Part shown: in pieces, positions 1 to 11,280 of the stretch
Layout of the letters: each line of letters opens with the position of its first letter
Numbering within the stretch: the first letter of the stretch is position 1
Origin: Xiphydria camelus
Lineage: Eukaryota; Arthropoda; Insecta; Hymenoptera; Xiphydriidae
Direction of reading: 5' to 3'
DNA: 64,000 bases
Assembly (NCBI GenBank): GCA_963678675.1
Contig: OY783195.1
Location: forward strand, 22,902,387-22,966,386
Position numbers and translations under genes: made by a program
The notes under the pieces: model-generated
What the model was told of the DNA's origin: nothing
The model's input: the letters and a program-made list of their open reading frames with translations, nothing else
The model's database searches: none

Positions 1-550
1 ACGTAGTACGACCGTTCGGTGGCGTTGTTCTTTTGCCCTTTCTCGTCGTACGGACTCCGTGCCGTAGTTTCGCTGTAGCGTCGACGCGGATGGACGGGAA
101 GTTCGTATATACATTTAGCCCTTACACATCAGTGTTTGAATATCTGAATATTCATTTTTGCTTAGATATTACCCAGAATAGACAGATTTGCACATCGGTT
201 TTTCGATATCTTCTGTAATCTGAATATAATTATGTCCGTAACGTGAATTATAACTGAAATCCGAAGTTAAAATTTTATAATTTGAAGAATATTTAAATGA
301 AACGAGTACATGATCATTGACATGGGAACTAGAAATGTTTTGATCTTTTTTATGATCGATAGGAAAGCACACACCGAGTTGCCGTTTGCGATATTCATTC
401 GGTACCGCGTCGGCTCATCGGAAAGCACTCCTGCAGGACTCGTCGAGCCATTTTGCGAACGTAGTACGACCGTTCGGTGGTATTCCTCTTTTACCCCTTT
501 TATCGTGTACTATTTTCAAGCCATTACACTGTACTGTCGGCACGGATGAA
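1..550. repeat. Diverged direct duplication, about 458-bp offset
   Basis: The first ~95 bases recur diverged at 459-550. Both copies begin with ACGTAGTACGACCGTTCGG and then follow the same pyrimidine-rich course to a shared CGGATG. The left copy is cut by the window edge, so the unit could extend further left. The stretch between the copies, and on to 994, is AT-rich and shows no convincing exon or other repeat. Confidence 0.7.
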
Positions 551-994
551 ACAAAAGTACGAGTGTAATATCGTTGAAAATGTTTCGATATTCGGAACGC
601 TTTAACGAGTGAATGTTTCAAAAATATACGCCTGATAGAATTTCTCGCAAGTAAACATTTCTTTCGTATATGTATAATTGGGACGGTGCGATATAAAGCT
701 GTCTTAAATTCAGTCCGTATTACATATTTAAAAGTCAACTCCTTAAAAAGTTTCGGTAAATTAGATTAAACGCCTTTTAGAGCCTACGCTTCTTCTCGAG
801 AAGTTTAATAATTTGACTTTTCGTTTTTAACGTACAATGATAAATAGAAGAGACCAGGATTAATCGAGTCACTTTGTCGACCTCCGAGTATACACTAGTA
901 GCATAGTTGCTGTCGGTGAAGAACGCATGCTTCAAAACTTGCAGTGATTTCGCACATGGGCTCTATCTTCATGATGCCTTGCGCTAGATTTGAC

Positions 995-1260
995 TACACT
1001 GAGAAAAATAGCTTTGTCAATCTAACTAAAATCCTGAAGACAATGACCAAACTGTTTGATGAAATATGGATTCTCCATCTATTTGGTTAAACTGACTACT
1101 TTTTGGTAAGAATAAATAATTATTTGGTTAGAATAACTAAAAACATGTGGTTTAAATAACTTGATATTTAATTCAACCGACTACTATTTCGATTAGAATA
1201 ACTAAACGCGTCAATCTAGATGCGTTTTGTCATTTCAACCTAATTATTTTTTTCAGTGTA
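995..1260 (+). mobile_element. MITE family A, copy 1
   Basis: The element begins TACACTGAGAAAAATA and ends TTTTTTCAGTGTA, so inverted termini are flanked by TA. The interior is non-coding and carries many short variants of TTTGGTTAGAATAACTAAA. The same interior recurs at 2625-2896 and 29148-29329 (opposite orientation) and at 10304-10502 and 23823-24168. A TA target and CAC terminus fit a Tc1/mariner-type MITE; the superfamily is inferred, since no transposase is present. Confidence 0.85.
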
Positions 1261-2098
1261 GGGTAGCGTCATACTATTCTAAGGAGAACTCATCAAAACG
1301 ATTCAAATAACTCCGAACCTTCGTTACATACGCAATTATACCACCAATATTATAACGTGACATTTCGTGATAAAAATAGGCGACAAAATTAGATCCGTCC
1401 TGTATATATTTATAGAGAAGAAGACGTGAAAGGAAAAGTATCTTAATTCCCGGAAACAGCTCGTTTCCATTACGCTAAAGAATTCGCAGGACATTCTTAC
1501 GGGGCTTTCTACTTCGTGCCTTCGAATTTCTTTTATCGCGTCGCGGAGGTGGGCGAAAGAGGATTGCGAGTCGGGGGTGATTTAGGGAAGAAATCGAGAG
1601 GAACCGAACGTACCCTTTTGCGTTTCGCGGTGTTTTGTACCTCCCATGTCGATTCGATTCTTTTGACGTCATTCCGAGGGTCTTTCGGTATCTTGTATAG
1701 ATATCTTGTATAGATATATCTATACAGCGTTACCGGCTATATCAATGATAAACAAGTTCGATATTCCTCGTTGAAAATTTTCGGCTTCCTATGCCAAGTT
1801 CCCACGAGTATTAACGGAGTATCCCACATAATGATGGTTCGATGTAGGAGTACAGAAATATATGGTAATTTCAAATGCCAAAGTTGCAAAGCCTTCGACT
1901 GAATTCTTTCAATGGCCATACCAATTTATGGGTAATTACAGCCTTGGCCACTCTCAGCTTTTGACGGGGTCTCGCGGGAAGTAACTAATTATCGTTATCC
2001 GAGTTTGCAACGTCACGCGAGGTCTGGATGTTATGTACGACATTCGGCTATGTGCCTATGTATAGACACACACTTGCCCGCTCCTAAGTTCAGCCGTT
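1261..2098. other. No gene seen; AT-rich spacer
   Basis: Nothing coding is supported. The only structure is a tandem duplicate of an ATCTTGTATAG unit next to an inverted TATAGATATATCTATA near 1690-1727, which looks like local slippage. Open frames here on both strands are short and lack splice sites. Confidence 0.6.
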
Positions 2099-2276
2099 TC
2101 AAGCATATAATGATCTCCGAGTGGTCACTATATGCTTGAGATGTTATTTGACCAAGTAATGCATAATGCGGATCAATTCATCTCAATAAAAATATTGTTG
2201 ATTAGATGGATTGTTAAAATTGTTTCATAGAGATGAATTGAACGGTATCACACATCATTTGACGAAATATCTCAAG
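2099..2276. mobile_element. Fold-back MITE with a short palindrome at its left edge
   Basis: Arms of ~47 bp starting at 2135 (CTTGAGATGTTATTTGAC) and ending at 2276 (GTCAAATGATGTGTG... on the other strand) form an imperfect inverted repeat ending in CTTGAG at both sides. Immediately left, 2099-2138 forms a second small palindrome around TCAAGCATATAATGA / TCACTATATGCTTGA, which shares the CTTGAG edge. No coding capacity. It is probably a small DNA transposon derivative. Confidence 0.7.
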
Positions 2277-2312
2277 AAACCCCTCCTAAAATATCACATT
2301 CGACGTATAGAC

Positions 2313-2527
2313 ACACACGAAGAAAAGTTTGTGGTAACCACTCCCACAATCCATGTGGTAAGATTGAATTATTGCGGCATGTGATGTGCAGTACCATAAT
2401 TATTGTCACATTTGCTATACTTATGGTAAATATCGACATATTTATGGTACTGAACGTCAAATGTCGCAATAATTAAATCTTACCACATGAATTGTGGCAG
2501 TGGTTATCACAAACTTTTCTCCGTGTA
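2313..2527. mobile_element. Palindromic MITE (CACACGAAGAAAAGTTTGTGGT ends)
   Basis: A 215-bp near-perfect palindrome. The left end reads ACACGAAGAAAAGTTTGTGG and the right end AACTTTTCTCCGTGTA. The arms continue inward through GTGGTAAGATT(T)AATTATTGCG to a central AT-rich loop, with arm length about 100 bp. The terminal GTTTGTGGT block is shared with the element at 8755-8975, so the two probably belong to one group. Confidence 0.85.
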
Positions 2528-2624
2528 GGTACATTTTCTCGTATTTGAAAAATATGAAAGAATCAAAGTCTCATTGTACAGTCTTTTTTCAAAATTCCTT
2601 AAACGAAAATTCATTTCGACTTAT

Positions 2625-2896
2625 CGCATTGAAAAAAATAATTAGGTTAAAATGATAAGATACATCTAGTTAGACACGTTTAGTTACTCTAACAGAAATA
2701 CTGGTCAATTTACCCAAATATTTAATTACCCTGACAAAATGTTTAGTTATTCCAACTAAACGTTTAATTATTCTAACCAAAAAGTGATCAGTTTAACCAA
2801 ATGTGTGGATGGAGAGAGGATCCATATTTTACCAAACGGTTTGGTCATCATCTCCAACATTTTGGTTAAGCTGAGGAAGATATTTTTCTCAGTGCG
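2625..2896 (-). mobile_element. MITE family A, copy 2 (inverted)
   Basis: Reverse-complement copy of the 995-1260 element. It begins GCATTGAAAAAAATAATTAGG and ends ATTTTTCTCAGTGCG. The interior carries the same GGTTA/TAACC-rich repeats and the conserved segment with GGATCCATATTT. Both terminal motifs have one or two substitutions, so it is probably an older insertion. Confidence 0.85.
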
Positions 2897-3522
2897 TTAT
2901 TTCCATATCAAGGAAATAATATCCTCCAAGTCAAACAAACACGCGAACAGAATCTTTCGTCACCGCCTCATTTCGAGCAGCCGGAGGGCGGTTGAGCGTT
3001 ATCTCGGCTGCGCGTAGAGATGCCAACGTAAACGTGCCGAAGCAGTTGGCACGTGACTTTGAGCGTTGCTTAATTTGTGTGTCAGCTACACGAAGGAGTT
3101 AAGCTCCGCGAAAGGGGAGCGCCGTTGACTTTGCATTAAATTATTATATCCGGGCGCGCCACTTCGTCTCATCAATATTTTTAAACTCGAAACGACCCCT
3201 ATCGTCGTCGCGAAATCGATTTCTCTCAAAAGTCCCTACACGCGGCGCGCGACGCCGCTTTCGACATTTTCGCACGACGAACCGCACGGAAATTGCACCA
3301 CACCGCGCATGGTAAACACAAGTGCACCCCCACACGCATGTATAATATACTGAAAACGTTGGCGACGCCACGGCACGATAAACTCCGCTCTTCGAAACGC
3401 TGATCGCGTCGATTAATAATAGCGGAGCGATTAATAAATATCGGACCCACTAATGAATTGGATCTGTCGCGCGTAGCGCAATGGTAACGTCGGCTGATTG
3501 CGAATTAATTACTTATATCACG

Positions 3523-3542
3523 CGATTTGCATATGCAAATCG
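3523..3542. promoter_or_regulatory. 20-bp perfect palindrome of two inverted octamers (POU-type site)
   Basis: CGATTTGCATATGCAAATCG is self-complementary over all 20 bases. It contains ATTTGCAT and ATGCAAAT, the octamer bound by POU-domain factors, arranged head to head. Octamer recognition by POU/Oct factors is established; use of this copy is inference. It sits at the left edge of a CpG-rich block, a plausible enhancer position. Confidence 0.45.
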
Positions 3543-4619
3543 ACCCACTCGAAAGGGGGACGCCGGAGAGGCGATGGCGTGAGAGAGGGAGGAGAAATAG
3601 TGCGAGGAAAGGGAGTAAATGTGTAGAGTGAGACGACGCCGTAGGAGGGAGTTAGGGGTGCGGAAGGAGGGAGGAAAAGTGAGAGAAAAGAACAAAGTTT
3701 CTTGCTTATCGCGAAATTCGTTTCTTTCGTCCGGCTGAAAGTGTAGCCGGTTTAATCGCATTGTCCCGTCAGGACCGCGCCCCTATCCACCCCCTCCCCG
3801 TCGAGCTCCGCCGCTTCGGAGAGCTCTGGCGCCACTATAGCAACGCGATACCCCGTACATAATCTCAAAGCCGTTCGAGTTTTCACCGCCTACTCCGACG
3901 AGGTGACGCGAAACGCGAGAACCTTACAAGCGTAAGCGAGTATACCCTTGCCGCGGCACCCCAAGGAATTACGAGCGGGCGTCGTCCTCTCGCGTACTTA
4001 ACACGCCACGCGGCTCGTTTTCCGCTTACGAGACAAATTAGGCGAATTACGATGTCCGACGACGAAGCGGTAGAGAGGGGGTGCCGCAGAGCCGGGCCGT
4101 ATGATGCGCTTTCTTGCCCCCTGAGGCGAAACAAAACGAAGGGGGGTATAGCCACGCGATAAAGTCGTATCTCTCTTATTGCTATCTTCATCGTTATTCT
4201 CCCGAGAGTCGTGTCGTACCTACGACGACATCACGCGGGAACGCAACGGCCGCGCTGCGGTGGCGCAGTATATATTTTAATGGTCGCGACTTTCTACACG
4301 CGCGCGCGCAATACCTCCCGCCGTACACGCAAATAATATGCAGACGCGCGACGGGTAAAAGAGGACGCGGTTGCGGGAGGGGGTGGGGAGAGTAGAAGCG
4401 TACGTAGAAACCAGACGATGGGAGAACGGGGGAGAGAAAGATACGCGTGTGTGTGTGCGCGCACGCACGTCCTCTATCGCGGTAACGACGTTAGGTACCT
4501 ACATACGTCCCTATATATATACGAGCGCGGCAGCGCCCGGACCGCAAGAGAAGCAAATCAAAAGCGAACGCCCCCCGGTTTAGGCATGCATCGCGTCTGC
4601 TTCTCTGTTGCGCAGGGGC

Positions 4620-4639
4620 CGCGCGCGCGCGCGCGCGCG
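4620..4639. repeat. (GC)n simple repeat
   Basis: Twenty bases of alternating GC within a CpG-rich block. Such tracts can adopt Z-DNA; no other function is visible. Confidence 0.9.
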
Positions 4640-5342
4640 TACCACCTTTTTAACCCCCTTCTTAGTGCAGCAGTGCGCGGAGCGAATTATGTAAATCGAA
4701 ACGAGAAAACGGAGTCGCTATCACGCACGACGGTATTATGCACGGCATGTGGCGGAGACAGGTAAGAGCCGCGTGCATTAGGTGGCGGCGCTCGAGCCCT
4801 TACCATTCTCCTATCCGCCTTGAATGATTTACTCGGATTCGCCACTGTTTGGTTAAACAAACGCTCGCCGGTTTACATCCCGCTCCGCGGACGCGCGCGC
4901 GGAGACTTTGAGGTGAGAGAGAGGCCCAGCGGGGGTTGCCACCCGCCAAGATGAGTCGCGGCGATTATGCGGGCGAACATCCGCGACGCTTCGTTGTCCT
5001 CGCCGCTCGGTGATCCACGACCAGCGTCGCGGATCTTGTTTACTTCGTGTACGGGGAGGCTTTACTGCAATCGTCTTCGGGGCGAGGGACACGCGTTACG
5101 CGACCCTTGGATGGAGTTTAGGCGAGCGCTGAATGAAGTTATTTTTGGGGGAGGGGCGCGAGTACGGGAGCGGGAGATTAAATTGCGAACGAGTGGTGTG
5201 CGGGCGAGTGAGAAAGCCGGATGCGAAGGGAAATTGAAAGAGCGCGTAAGGGTAACTGATGGATATTCTTGGCGCCCCACGATTCGTCCTGATGGCACGT
5301 TATTTCGTGCGCGCGCGAGTCATTTTTTTTTCTGAACGTTTC

Positions 5343-5700
5343 GTGATTCTTAAGCGGTTCCTATTAGAATAGAATAGAAGGGAACAGAGTGGGGGTTTAT
5401 TGTAGTCTTGGATGGGATTGTTAAGGTCGTCGCGAGGATTTGATATAATTAATTGCAGTTTTTGGCGGATTTATCGTAACATTGATAATATTAACACGCA
5501 GTAGTTTAATGAAATATTTAGTGATTTTTAAGTGGTTCGTATTAGAATAGAATAGAAGGGAATAGAGTGGGGGTTCATTGTATTCTTGGATGAGATTTTT
5601 GAGGTCGTCTGAGGGCTGAACGCGAGGATACGATATATTTAATTTCAGTTTTTGTTGAATTTATCGCGGTATTGACAATACTAACACCCTATAGTTTAAA
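5343..5700. repeat. Two-copy tandem duplication, unit ~178 bp
   Basis: Unit 1 runs 5343-5520 and unit 2 runs 5521-5700. Both start GTGATT(C/T)TTAAG(C/T)GGTTC, contain ATTAGAATAGAATAGAAGGG and GAGTGGGGGTT, and end with a TATCG..ATTGA.AATA.TAACAC segment. Divergence is moderate, with small indels; unit 2 carries an extra TGAGGGCTGA. Neither unit is coding. Confidence 0.85.
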
Positions 5701-5880
5701 CTAACACCACCGGTGTCAAATTCATCAGAAAAGTCTAACATGCCCCTGCTCGTTTTACCGTAGGACATACGTTACAACCATAATGAAAGATTTATAGTTA
5801 TCTGAATTATAATTTCTAGTTTTTGTAAATATTTCGTAGTCAAATTCACAAAAAAGATATATTAAGAACACATCACCGCA

Positions 5881-6078
5881 TACACTGAGAAAAAAAATGA
5901 TTAAAAATTATTCTGTTAGAAGGATCATCTGAGTACGAAAGGTAAAATAGATCTAAAATTATCCTAAGGAAGGTTAAATTTTAAACCCTGGAAGGATAAT
6001 TTTCGATTTATCTTCCCTTTCGTACTCAGATTATCCTTCTAACAGAATAATTTTTAATCTTTTTTTCTTCTCAGTGTA
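5881..6078. mobile_element. MITE family B, copy 1 (full palindrome)
   Basis: 198 bp bounded by TACACTGAGAAAAAAAATGA and CTTTTTTTCTTCTCAGTGTA. The arms pair over ~90 bp through ATTCTGTTAGAAGGAT and GAGTACGAAAGG to a centre near CCTGGAAGG. A second copy of identical length lies at 48965-49162. No coding capacity. Confidence 0.9.
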
Positions 6079-8754
6079 GGCCCACAAGTTTGTATAAATT
6101 ATAAATTAAGTTTGAGGTCACAGAGCTCCTTCCAATACAGTTAAAATATACATCGTTCGTTTAACTATATTCTTTCTCTCGGTGTACGTATCCTTACGTA
6201 ACGACCCGAGGAAACAGAAACCCGAATAGTCATCCGTCGAAGAAACGCAGACGAATCGTCTGGGAGGACGCGTTAAGTAAACCACGTCTCCCTTTATTGG
6301 TATAGCCGAGCACGGCACGACGGTTACGCGAGAAGCGCTCAGCTTGTTGTTACTCCTCGCGTCGTTCGCCACCCATCCTTCCGTTCATCGAATGCCCCGG
6401 CGGAATTTCTTCGACTACTGTGCGACGGAGTGCCGTGAATTTATTTGGCTGGAAGGGAGGTTCGCCCCGAGAGAAGACTGATACTAACTTCGCACTCGAC
6501 TGCACTTTCCTCCCTCTTTTTCTACACCTCCCCCACACTGGGTGCTCTATTAACGATTTTCCAGCTTACGGTCCTTCGGTGAATAATGATTTTCGAACGT
6601 AATCGTCGACGCGAAACTATAGGTACGTTCAGTCGTTATCGCGCGTCGTCACACTGTTCGAAATCCCCCAAGCAAATATCACAAATATTACAGGTTAAAA
6701 GTTACATATTCGAGTATGTAATTTTAAATGAATACGTCTATGTTAATTCCAGAACCTCAACTTTGATACTTTTAGTACATCGTTGAACGCAGATTTAAAA
6801 TAATACTTTTAATTTCTTGCTATTGTAGGACAAAGCGTCGAAGCATACCTATGTTCATTGATCAATTAAACATATCTTTTATATAAGCGATATATCGTTG
6901 GTCTAGATGTGATACCTCGTATCTGAAAAATTAGGGATTTTTTGTTCTTGGTATATAGATGTAATGTCATAGTCATTGCGAATCTAATAGTGAGGACGCG
7001 TAAGTGTATGTTAATGTGAGGTATGTCATACCTCACACCAACAGTAGATGTAATGTCTTTTCCCTTTTGAATACATTTTATTAACTTCTCCGAAAGTATG
7101 AAAAATTATTATAACGTGGGTGATTCTAGTGTAAGAGAAACATCATCTCCAATGTGATCTTGTGATTCTTTCGAAGACTTGGAGTCGGAATTAAATTTTT
7201 CGAGAAAATGACCTACATAAAAAAATCGTTCTTTATTATATCCTTTTAAAAATATGGCATATTTGAAAGATTTGAAACCTCACGTACTTATCTGCGCATT
7301 TTGACCTTTTACGTAATTCTTATCTTCGGACCATACAGATTCCAAATCAGCTACCTATATCTTTATAAATATGTCTTTTAGAATACATTTGGCATCTACT
7401 CTATTCCTGTAAAAATTTCGTACAATTCCACATCTTAAAGCAGATATGACAAGGCAAACCTCAAGAAACAATTTTTCACGTAAAGTAAATTTTAAATACG
7501 CACGTATATGCATCAACCCACGACTCCCCTGCACTAACGCGTAAATGCAAAGTCGACCGAAGCGAAAGGAGAAAAAAGGAACGCGCCCGACGGCCGCTCG
7601 GGAGACCAGTTGCCCTTTCCGAAGAAATTGCACGCCCCTGCAGCAATAAGGATACAGATAAAGGGCGAGCGCAACGAGTGGCCGCTGGGCGAGGTCCGTT
7701 CCTACCATTTCATCGAGAAAAATACCAAACTCGATATACGTTCCGGGACACGCACCGCTGCGACGATACAGTCGCTGCAAATAGCGCGTTAGAGAAGAGA
7801 GAACCGCCACCGATCCCACTCGTTCGCCCGCTCTCGCGGAAGGACCGGTTGTCTTTCTCGCAGAAACGGCCTTAACGATAAAGGGGATGAGCTCCTTCGA
7901 CCGCACCTCAACGAGACTCCCTGTTCTGCCGCATAGCCGCGGCTTAATCTGGTCAGCGATCATCGCGGTGCTCGCGATTTAAATACATACATTTTTTTCC
8001 GGAACACGCGAGTCCGCGACCAGCTGCGGCCACCGGTCTTTCCAGGTGAGGATCGGAGAACGGGGGCGGTCATCGAGGAGGATCGGTGTGCCACCCGCCG
8101 AAGAGAAGCGCCGAGCGAGAGATGACTCGGAGCTATTGCGGGGCCAATCATCCGCGACGTCGAGCATTCGCGCTTCTCTTCCTCGGGATTTTGTCGCTAT
8201 ATATTCGCTCGGCGACAATACCGTGGTAACGATCGGCGGCCACTTCGCCCTCCTAACCCCCTCCTTCCTCTCGATATCTCCGTCCCCTTCGCTACTCACT
8301 TTCAAGCCCCTTTATAATAATAGAAATAAAAGCGACTCCTCTCCGCGCGGCACTCCGGAAGCCACCCTCTCGAGGAGATCTCGTGATTTCGCGCGGGTGT
8401 CTCAAGGTGCTCTCGGCGCGCGTAGTCTCTATTCGTCTCGCCGCGCTTGCCTTTCTCGTAAGGGCGCTCTGCGAACGTTTATCCGGCTTTCGGCGAAATG
8501 GGTGTTGCCAACCCTCCTGGCCACCGCGCGGTCACCTTAATGGACATTCCTTTGATTGGACTATTCTGGGAACTCGCTTTAGCAGCTGCGACCATCTAAT
8601 CGCGTTCCACGGCGCTCTCGATGAAAGCCTAAATTTCGGAAAGTTCGATCGACGCGCGCTTTTGAGATGCGAGTATTTTTTTCGGGAAAGTTAAATTAGA
8701 GGTAGACGAAATACATAATTATACTTTTCTCCGAAAAGAAAAATATTTAGTACC
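6079..8754. other. Mixed block, AT-rich then CpG-rich from ~7560; no supported gene
   Basis: The first part (6100-6660) is moderately CpG-rich and 6660-7500 is AT-rich. From 7560 to 8690 the sequence is CpG-rich. A 202-codon minus-strand frame (7355-7963) spans the transition but has no recognisable domain, a mixed composition and no clear splice sites, so it is not called. A CAG|GTGAGG donor-like site lies at 8043-8052 (plus strand). Nothing else is supported. Confidence 0.5.
7015..7037. repeat. 23-bp palindrome with 11-bp perfect arms
   Basis: TGTGAGGTATG, a single T, then CATACCTCACA. Nearby, GATGTGATACCTC (about 6907) and two GATGTAATGTC words repeat related sequence. It could be a dimeric protein-binding site or the core of a degraded repeat. 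Confidence 0.5.
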
Positions 8755-8975
8755 TACACGAAAAAAAAAATAAATCGTAACATTTACAAAGTTTGTGGTA
8801 CATATAAAATGGGGGATGAGGCCAATTTATTGTTACGATAACTACAATTTTATTCAAAATTACAGCAAACGCTTGAAATACCTACAAGTTTTACTGTAAT
8901 TTTTACTAAAATTTTAATTATCGTAACAAGAAATTGGCCTTGTCTCGAAATTGACCACAAATCTTTTTCCGTGTA
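8755..8975. mobile_element. MITE with TACACGAAAAA / TTTTTCCGTGTA ends
   Basis: 221 bp with inverted ends. The left end reads TACACGAAAAAAA followed by GTTTGTGGT, and the right end reads ACCACAAATCTTTTTCCGTGTA in part. Subterminal AATTTATTGTTACGATAA and TTATCGTAACAAGAAATT also pair. It shares its GTTTGTGGT terminus with 2313-2527. Non-coding. Confidence 0.8.
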
Positions 8976-9179
8976 CATTTTTCTGTTCCGCAATGAGCAA
9001 AAGGATGAAAAATGTACATGACTAGGTGTGCACTTGCAGACATAGGACAAAGAAGTCGTGAGAATTGTTTACCATCGATATGCAAGTGTAATGCATTATT
9101 AAAAAAGATCCCCTAAAGAAGTGGCGATGAATAAAGAGAAATATGTGGTGCATTTAATCGTTACTTCCGATTATTCCCA

Positions 9180-9474
9180 TACACTGAGAGAAATAATTGC
9201 TAATGTTAAATAAATATTAAATAAATAATTTCTTAAATCAAGAACATATGATCTTAACAATTTTTAAGGCAGAGATTCTTGGCCAAAGAATATGTATTCT
9301 TGATTCTAGAATACCTTCGTTGGGACGAGAAATTAAAAACTGCGCGAAAAAAAAACAATTACTCGAGCCTGTTAAATATTTCCTCGCATGAAAGAAACCA
9401 CGGCTGGAATTATATCACGTTTTTCATTGAAGAAAACATTTTTCTGCCGCCAACAATTATTTCCCTCGTTATAT
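9180..9474 (+). mobile_element. MITE family C, copy 1
   Basis: Begins TACACTGAGAGAAATAATTGC and contains the family C landmarks ATCAAGAAC, GATCTTAA, ATGTATTCTTGATTC, ACTCGAGCCTGTTAAATATTT and GAAAACATTTTTCTG. The right end is worn to AATTATTTCCCTCGTTATA. Related copies lie at 48637-48925, 52280-53519 (split by another element), 58807-59223 and from 63700. Confidence 0.8.
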
Positions 9475-10303
9475 ACGGTGACATACAGCCACGTTCGAAG
9501 CGCTTTCCGCTACGCAATTCGAGAAAATCGAGAAAGTACCCGTACGCCATAATAAAAACATGCGGCATCCGCGTCGTCGACATACGATTCCTATGTTTGA
9601 TCCTTTGCTCCGTATAGCCGTGGGCTGCGCACTCCACTCGGCTGCGTGTATATTTTTCATCGTTTCGTGAAGTCAGAGGAGCGACGAGACAATTGAGATA
9701 TCGTATTTACTTAAGGGAGTTTTCCAGTCGGTTCGGCATATAGTTCTCCCGGCTTCGCGGAGTGGTCGCAGCAGCCTGGAGAGAAGCTTCGAGACGTTAC
9801 GATATACTTTATACCCCCCCCCCCCCCCCCGCCCCTGCTGTTTCTAAGACAAAGAGGTAGACATAAAAAAAAGAAAAATTATCAGCGAATAAAAGGAGAA
9901 ACGAAGGCGAAACTTTGTTCCTCGGCGAAACCCAATGAATAATCCGCGCGAAGTTGGGCAAACATTGGAGTTACATGGAAAACCCTGCGTGGGCCCTCGT
10001 TGCTTCATATTCTCAAAGCGACGCGACTCCCAGCGCCAAGCCGCTAACGAGATCGAACGAACGAGGGGGGATGCGTATAAAAATGACGAGGAACAAAGAG
10101 AAAGGGGAGAGAGAAATTCGTGGGAACGAGCACTGCCGTAGTCAAAGTTATAATATGACCAAAATCATACTTCTCCTCGCTCCCCGTTATCTCGTCGGCG
10201 GGGGTTAAATGCTTCGTCAATTCCGGGAGAACCGAAGCGACGCGGGAGATCGAAAGCCTATCGGGATTGCTTTAAGCGTTCGCGCACGTGACAGTTGGTA
10301 TTA
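9475..10303. other. Mixed spacer with a poly(C) tract at 9814-9830
   Basis: A run of 17 C residues occupies 9814-9830. The rest is moderately GC-rich with overlapping short frames on both strands. No splice sites or conserved protein could be recognised. Confidence 0.6.
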
Positions 10304-10502
10304 CGAAATATGGATCCTCCATCTGTTTGGCTAAACTGACCAATTTTTGGTTGGAATAACTAAATGTTTGGTAGGAATAACTAAACGTTTAGTTAGAATA
10401 ACTCGATATTTGGTTCAACTGACCAGTATTTTGGTTAACATAACTAAATGCGTTTAATTAGATGCGTTTCGTCATTTTAACCTAATTATTTTCCTCGGTG
10501 TA
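10304..10502 (+). mobile_element. MITE family A, copy 3 (5'-truncated)
   Basis: Starts inside the family A interior at GAAATATGGATCCTCC and runs to a complete right end, ATTATTTTCCTCGGTGTA. The left ~90 bp, including the terminus, are absent. The right end abuts directly the fold-back element beginning at 10502. Confidence 0.85.
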
Positions 10503-10867
10503 GTGCCCTCGTGCGGCCAAATTTTTGCTGTGGGATATTTTTGAAATTAATGATATTTGAACTACAAACCAAGTATTATTGACTAAAGCGAATCCCAAAT
10601 TATACCCGAAGACTCGGTTTATAATGTTAATGTTTTATAAAATAAATACACAAACATGAAAATATTAACCGGTTGCAGTGGTAGTTGACCACCGCTGATA
10701 TTCGTTTACTTTATATTTATTTAATAAAGCATTAACAATTATAAACCATAATCTTTAAGTATAATTTGATGTAGGTACGCTTTAGCCAATAATACTTGAT
10801 TTGTAATTGAAATATAGTTAATCTCGGAAATGTCCCTCAGCAAAAATTTGGCCGCATAAGGGCACTA
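10502..10867. mobile_element. Fold-back element, arms ~170 bp
   Basis: Starts TAGTGCCCTCGTGCGGCC and ends GGCCGCATAAGGGCACTA. The arms pair through CAAATTTTTGCTG, AGTATTATTG.CTAAAGCG and TATAATTGTTAATG, to a short centre at GGTTGCAGTGGTAGTTGACCACC. Almost the whole 366 bp is an imperfect inverted repeat, so the transcript would form a long hairpin. Non-coding; class unknown. Confidence 0.85.
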
Positions 10868-11049
10868 TGTACAAGCCTTAACATACTCTTAAATCTCACC
10901 TACACAGAGATACCTATCGAATAATCAAATATTATATTATAGATTCTATTTTGGTTCGATGTTCTCGAAAGCGAATGGGCGTGGCAAATCCTAAAATCAT
11001 TTTGGGCACCAAAGGACGACAGAAAGTGGGCGATGTAACACGAGTAAAT

Positions 11050-11230
11050 TAGGTACCTTGATCGGATTTCAAGCCCACTTTAAAATCCTCACCCCACAAA
11101 CGTGTATATAATCCATATAATCGTATAATTTGATAAACCCGCCCGTCAAGTGTTTCGAAAATCATCGGCATTTAATCCTCTCATCGTCATAGGAGGGTAA
11201 GGGAGGCGAGATTAATTTTAATACCTTTTT
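11050..11230. repeat. Segmental duplication, left copy
   Basis: Resembles 11770-11955: TTCAAGCCCACTT, AAATCCTC/AAGCCGTC, TATAATCCAT, AAGT(A/G)TTTCGAAAA, CATC..CA.TT, CCTCTCATCGTCAT and GATTAATTTTAATAC occur in the same order in both. The copies have diverged by substitutions and small indels. No coding frame is conserved between them. Confidence 0.7.
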
Positions 11231-11280
11231 CGGCTCCCGGCTATGGAGTTAAGTAGTTCTAACGAAGTGCCAATGCGAAG

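Larger units (their letters stand above)
2897..5342. other. CpG-rich block; no supported exon
   Basis: From about 3140 the sequence becomes rich in CpG and GC, with purine tracts (3548-3690) and alternating GC runs. Open frames on both strands are Arg/Ser-rich and overlap each other, as expected from GC-rich non-coding DNA. A consensus donor-like ACAG|GTAAGAG occurs at 4757-4767 (plus strand) without a recognisable exon before it. The block could be a promoter or CpG-rich regulatory region, but no TATA+Inr pair was found. Confidence 0.5.

Noticed and set aside
3466..3510. tRNA-like start (GTAGCGCAATGGTAACGTC resembles a D-arm/A box)
   Set aside because: No B box, anticodon stem or acceptor pairing follows within the required distance.
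7355..7963. 202-codon minus-strand ORF
   Set aside because: Spans an AT-rich to GC-rich transition with no change in reading character, no recognised domain and no splice sites at its ends.
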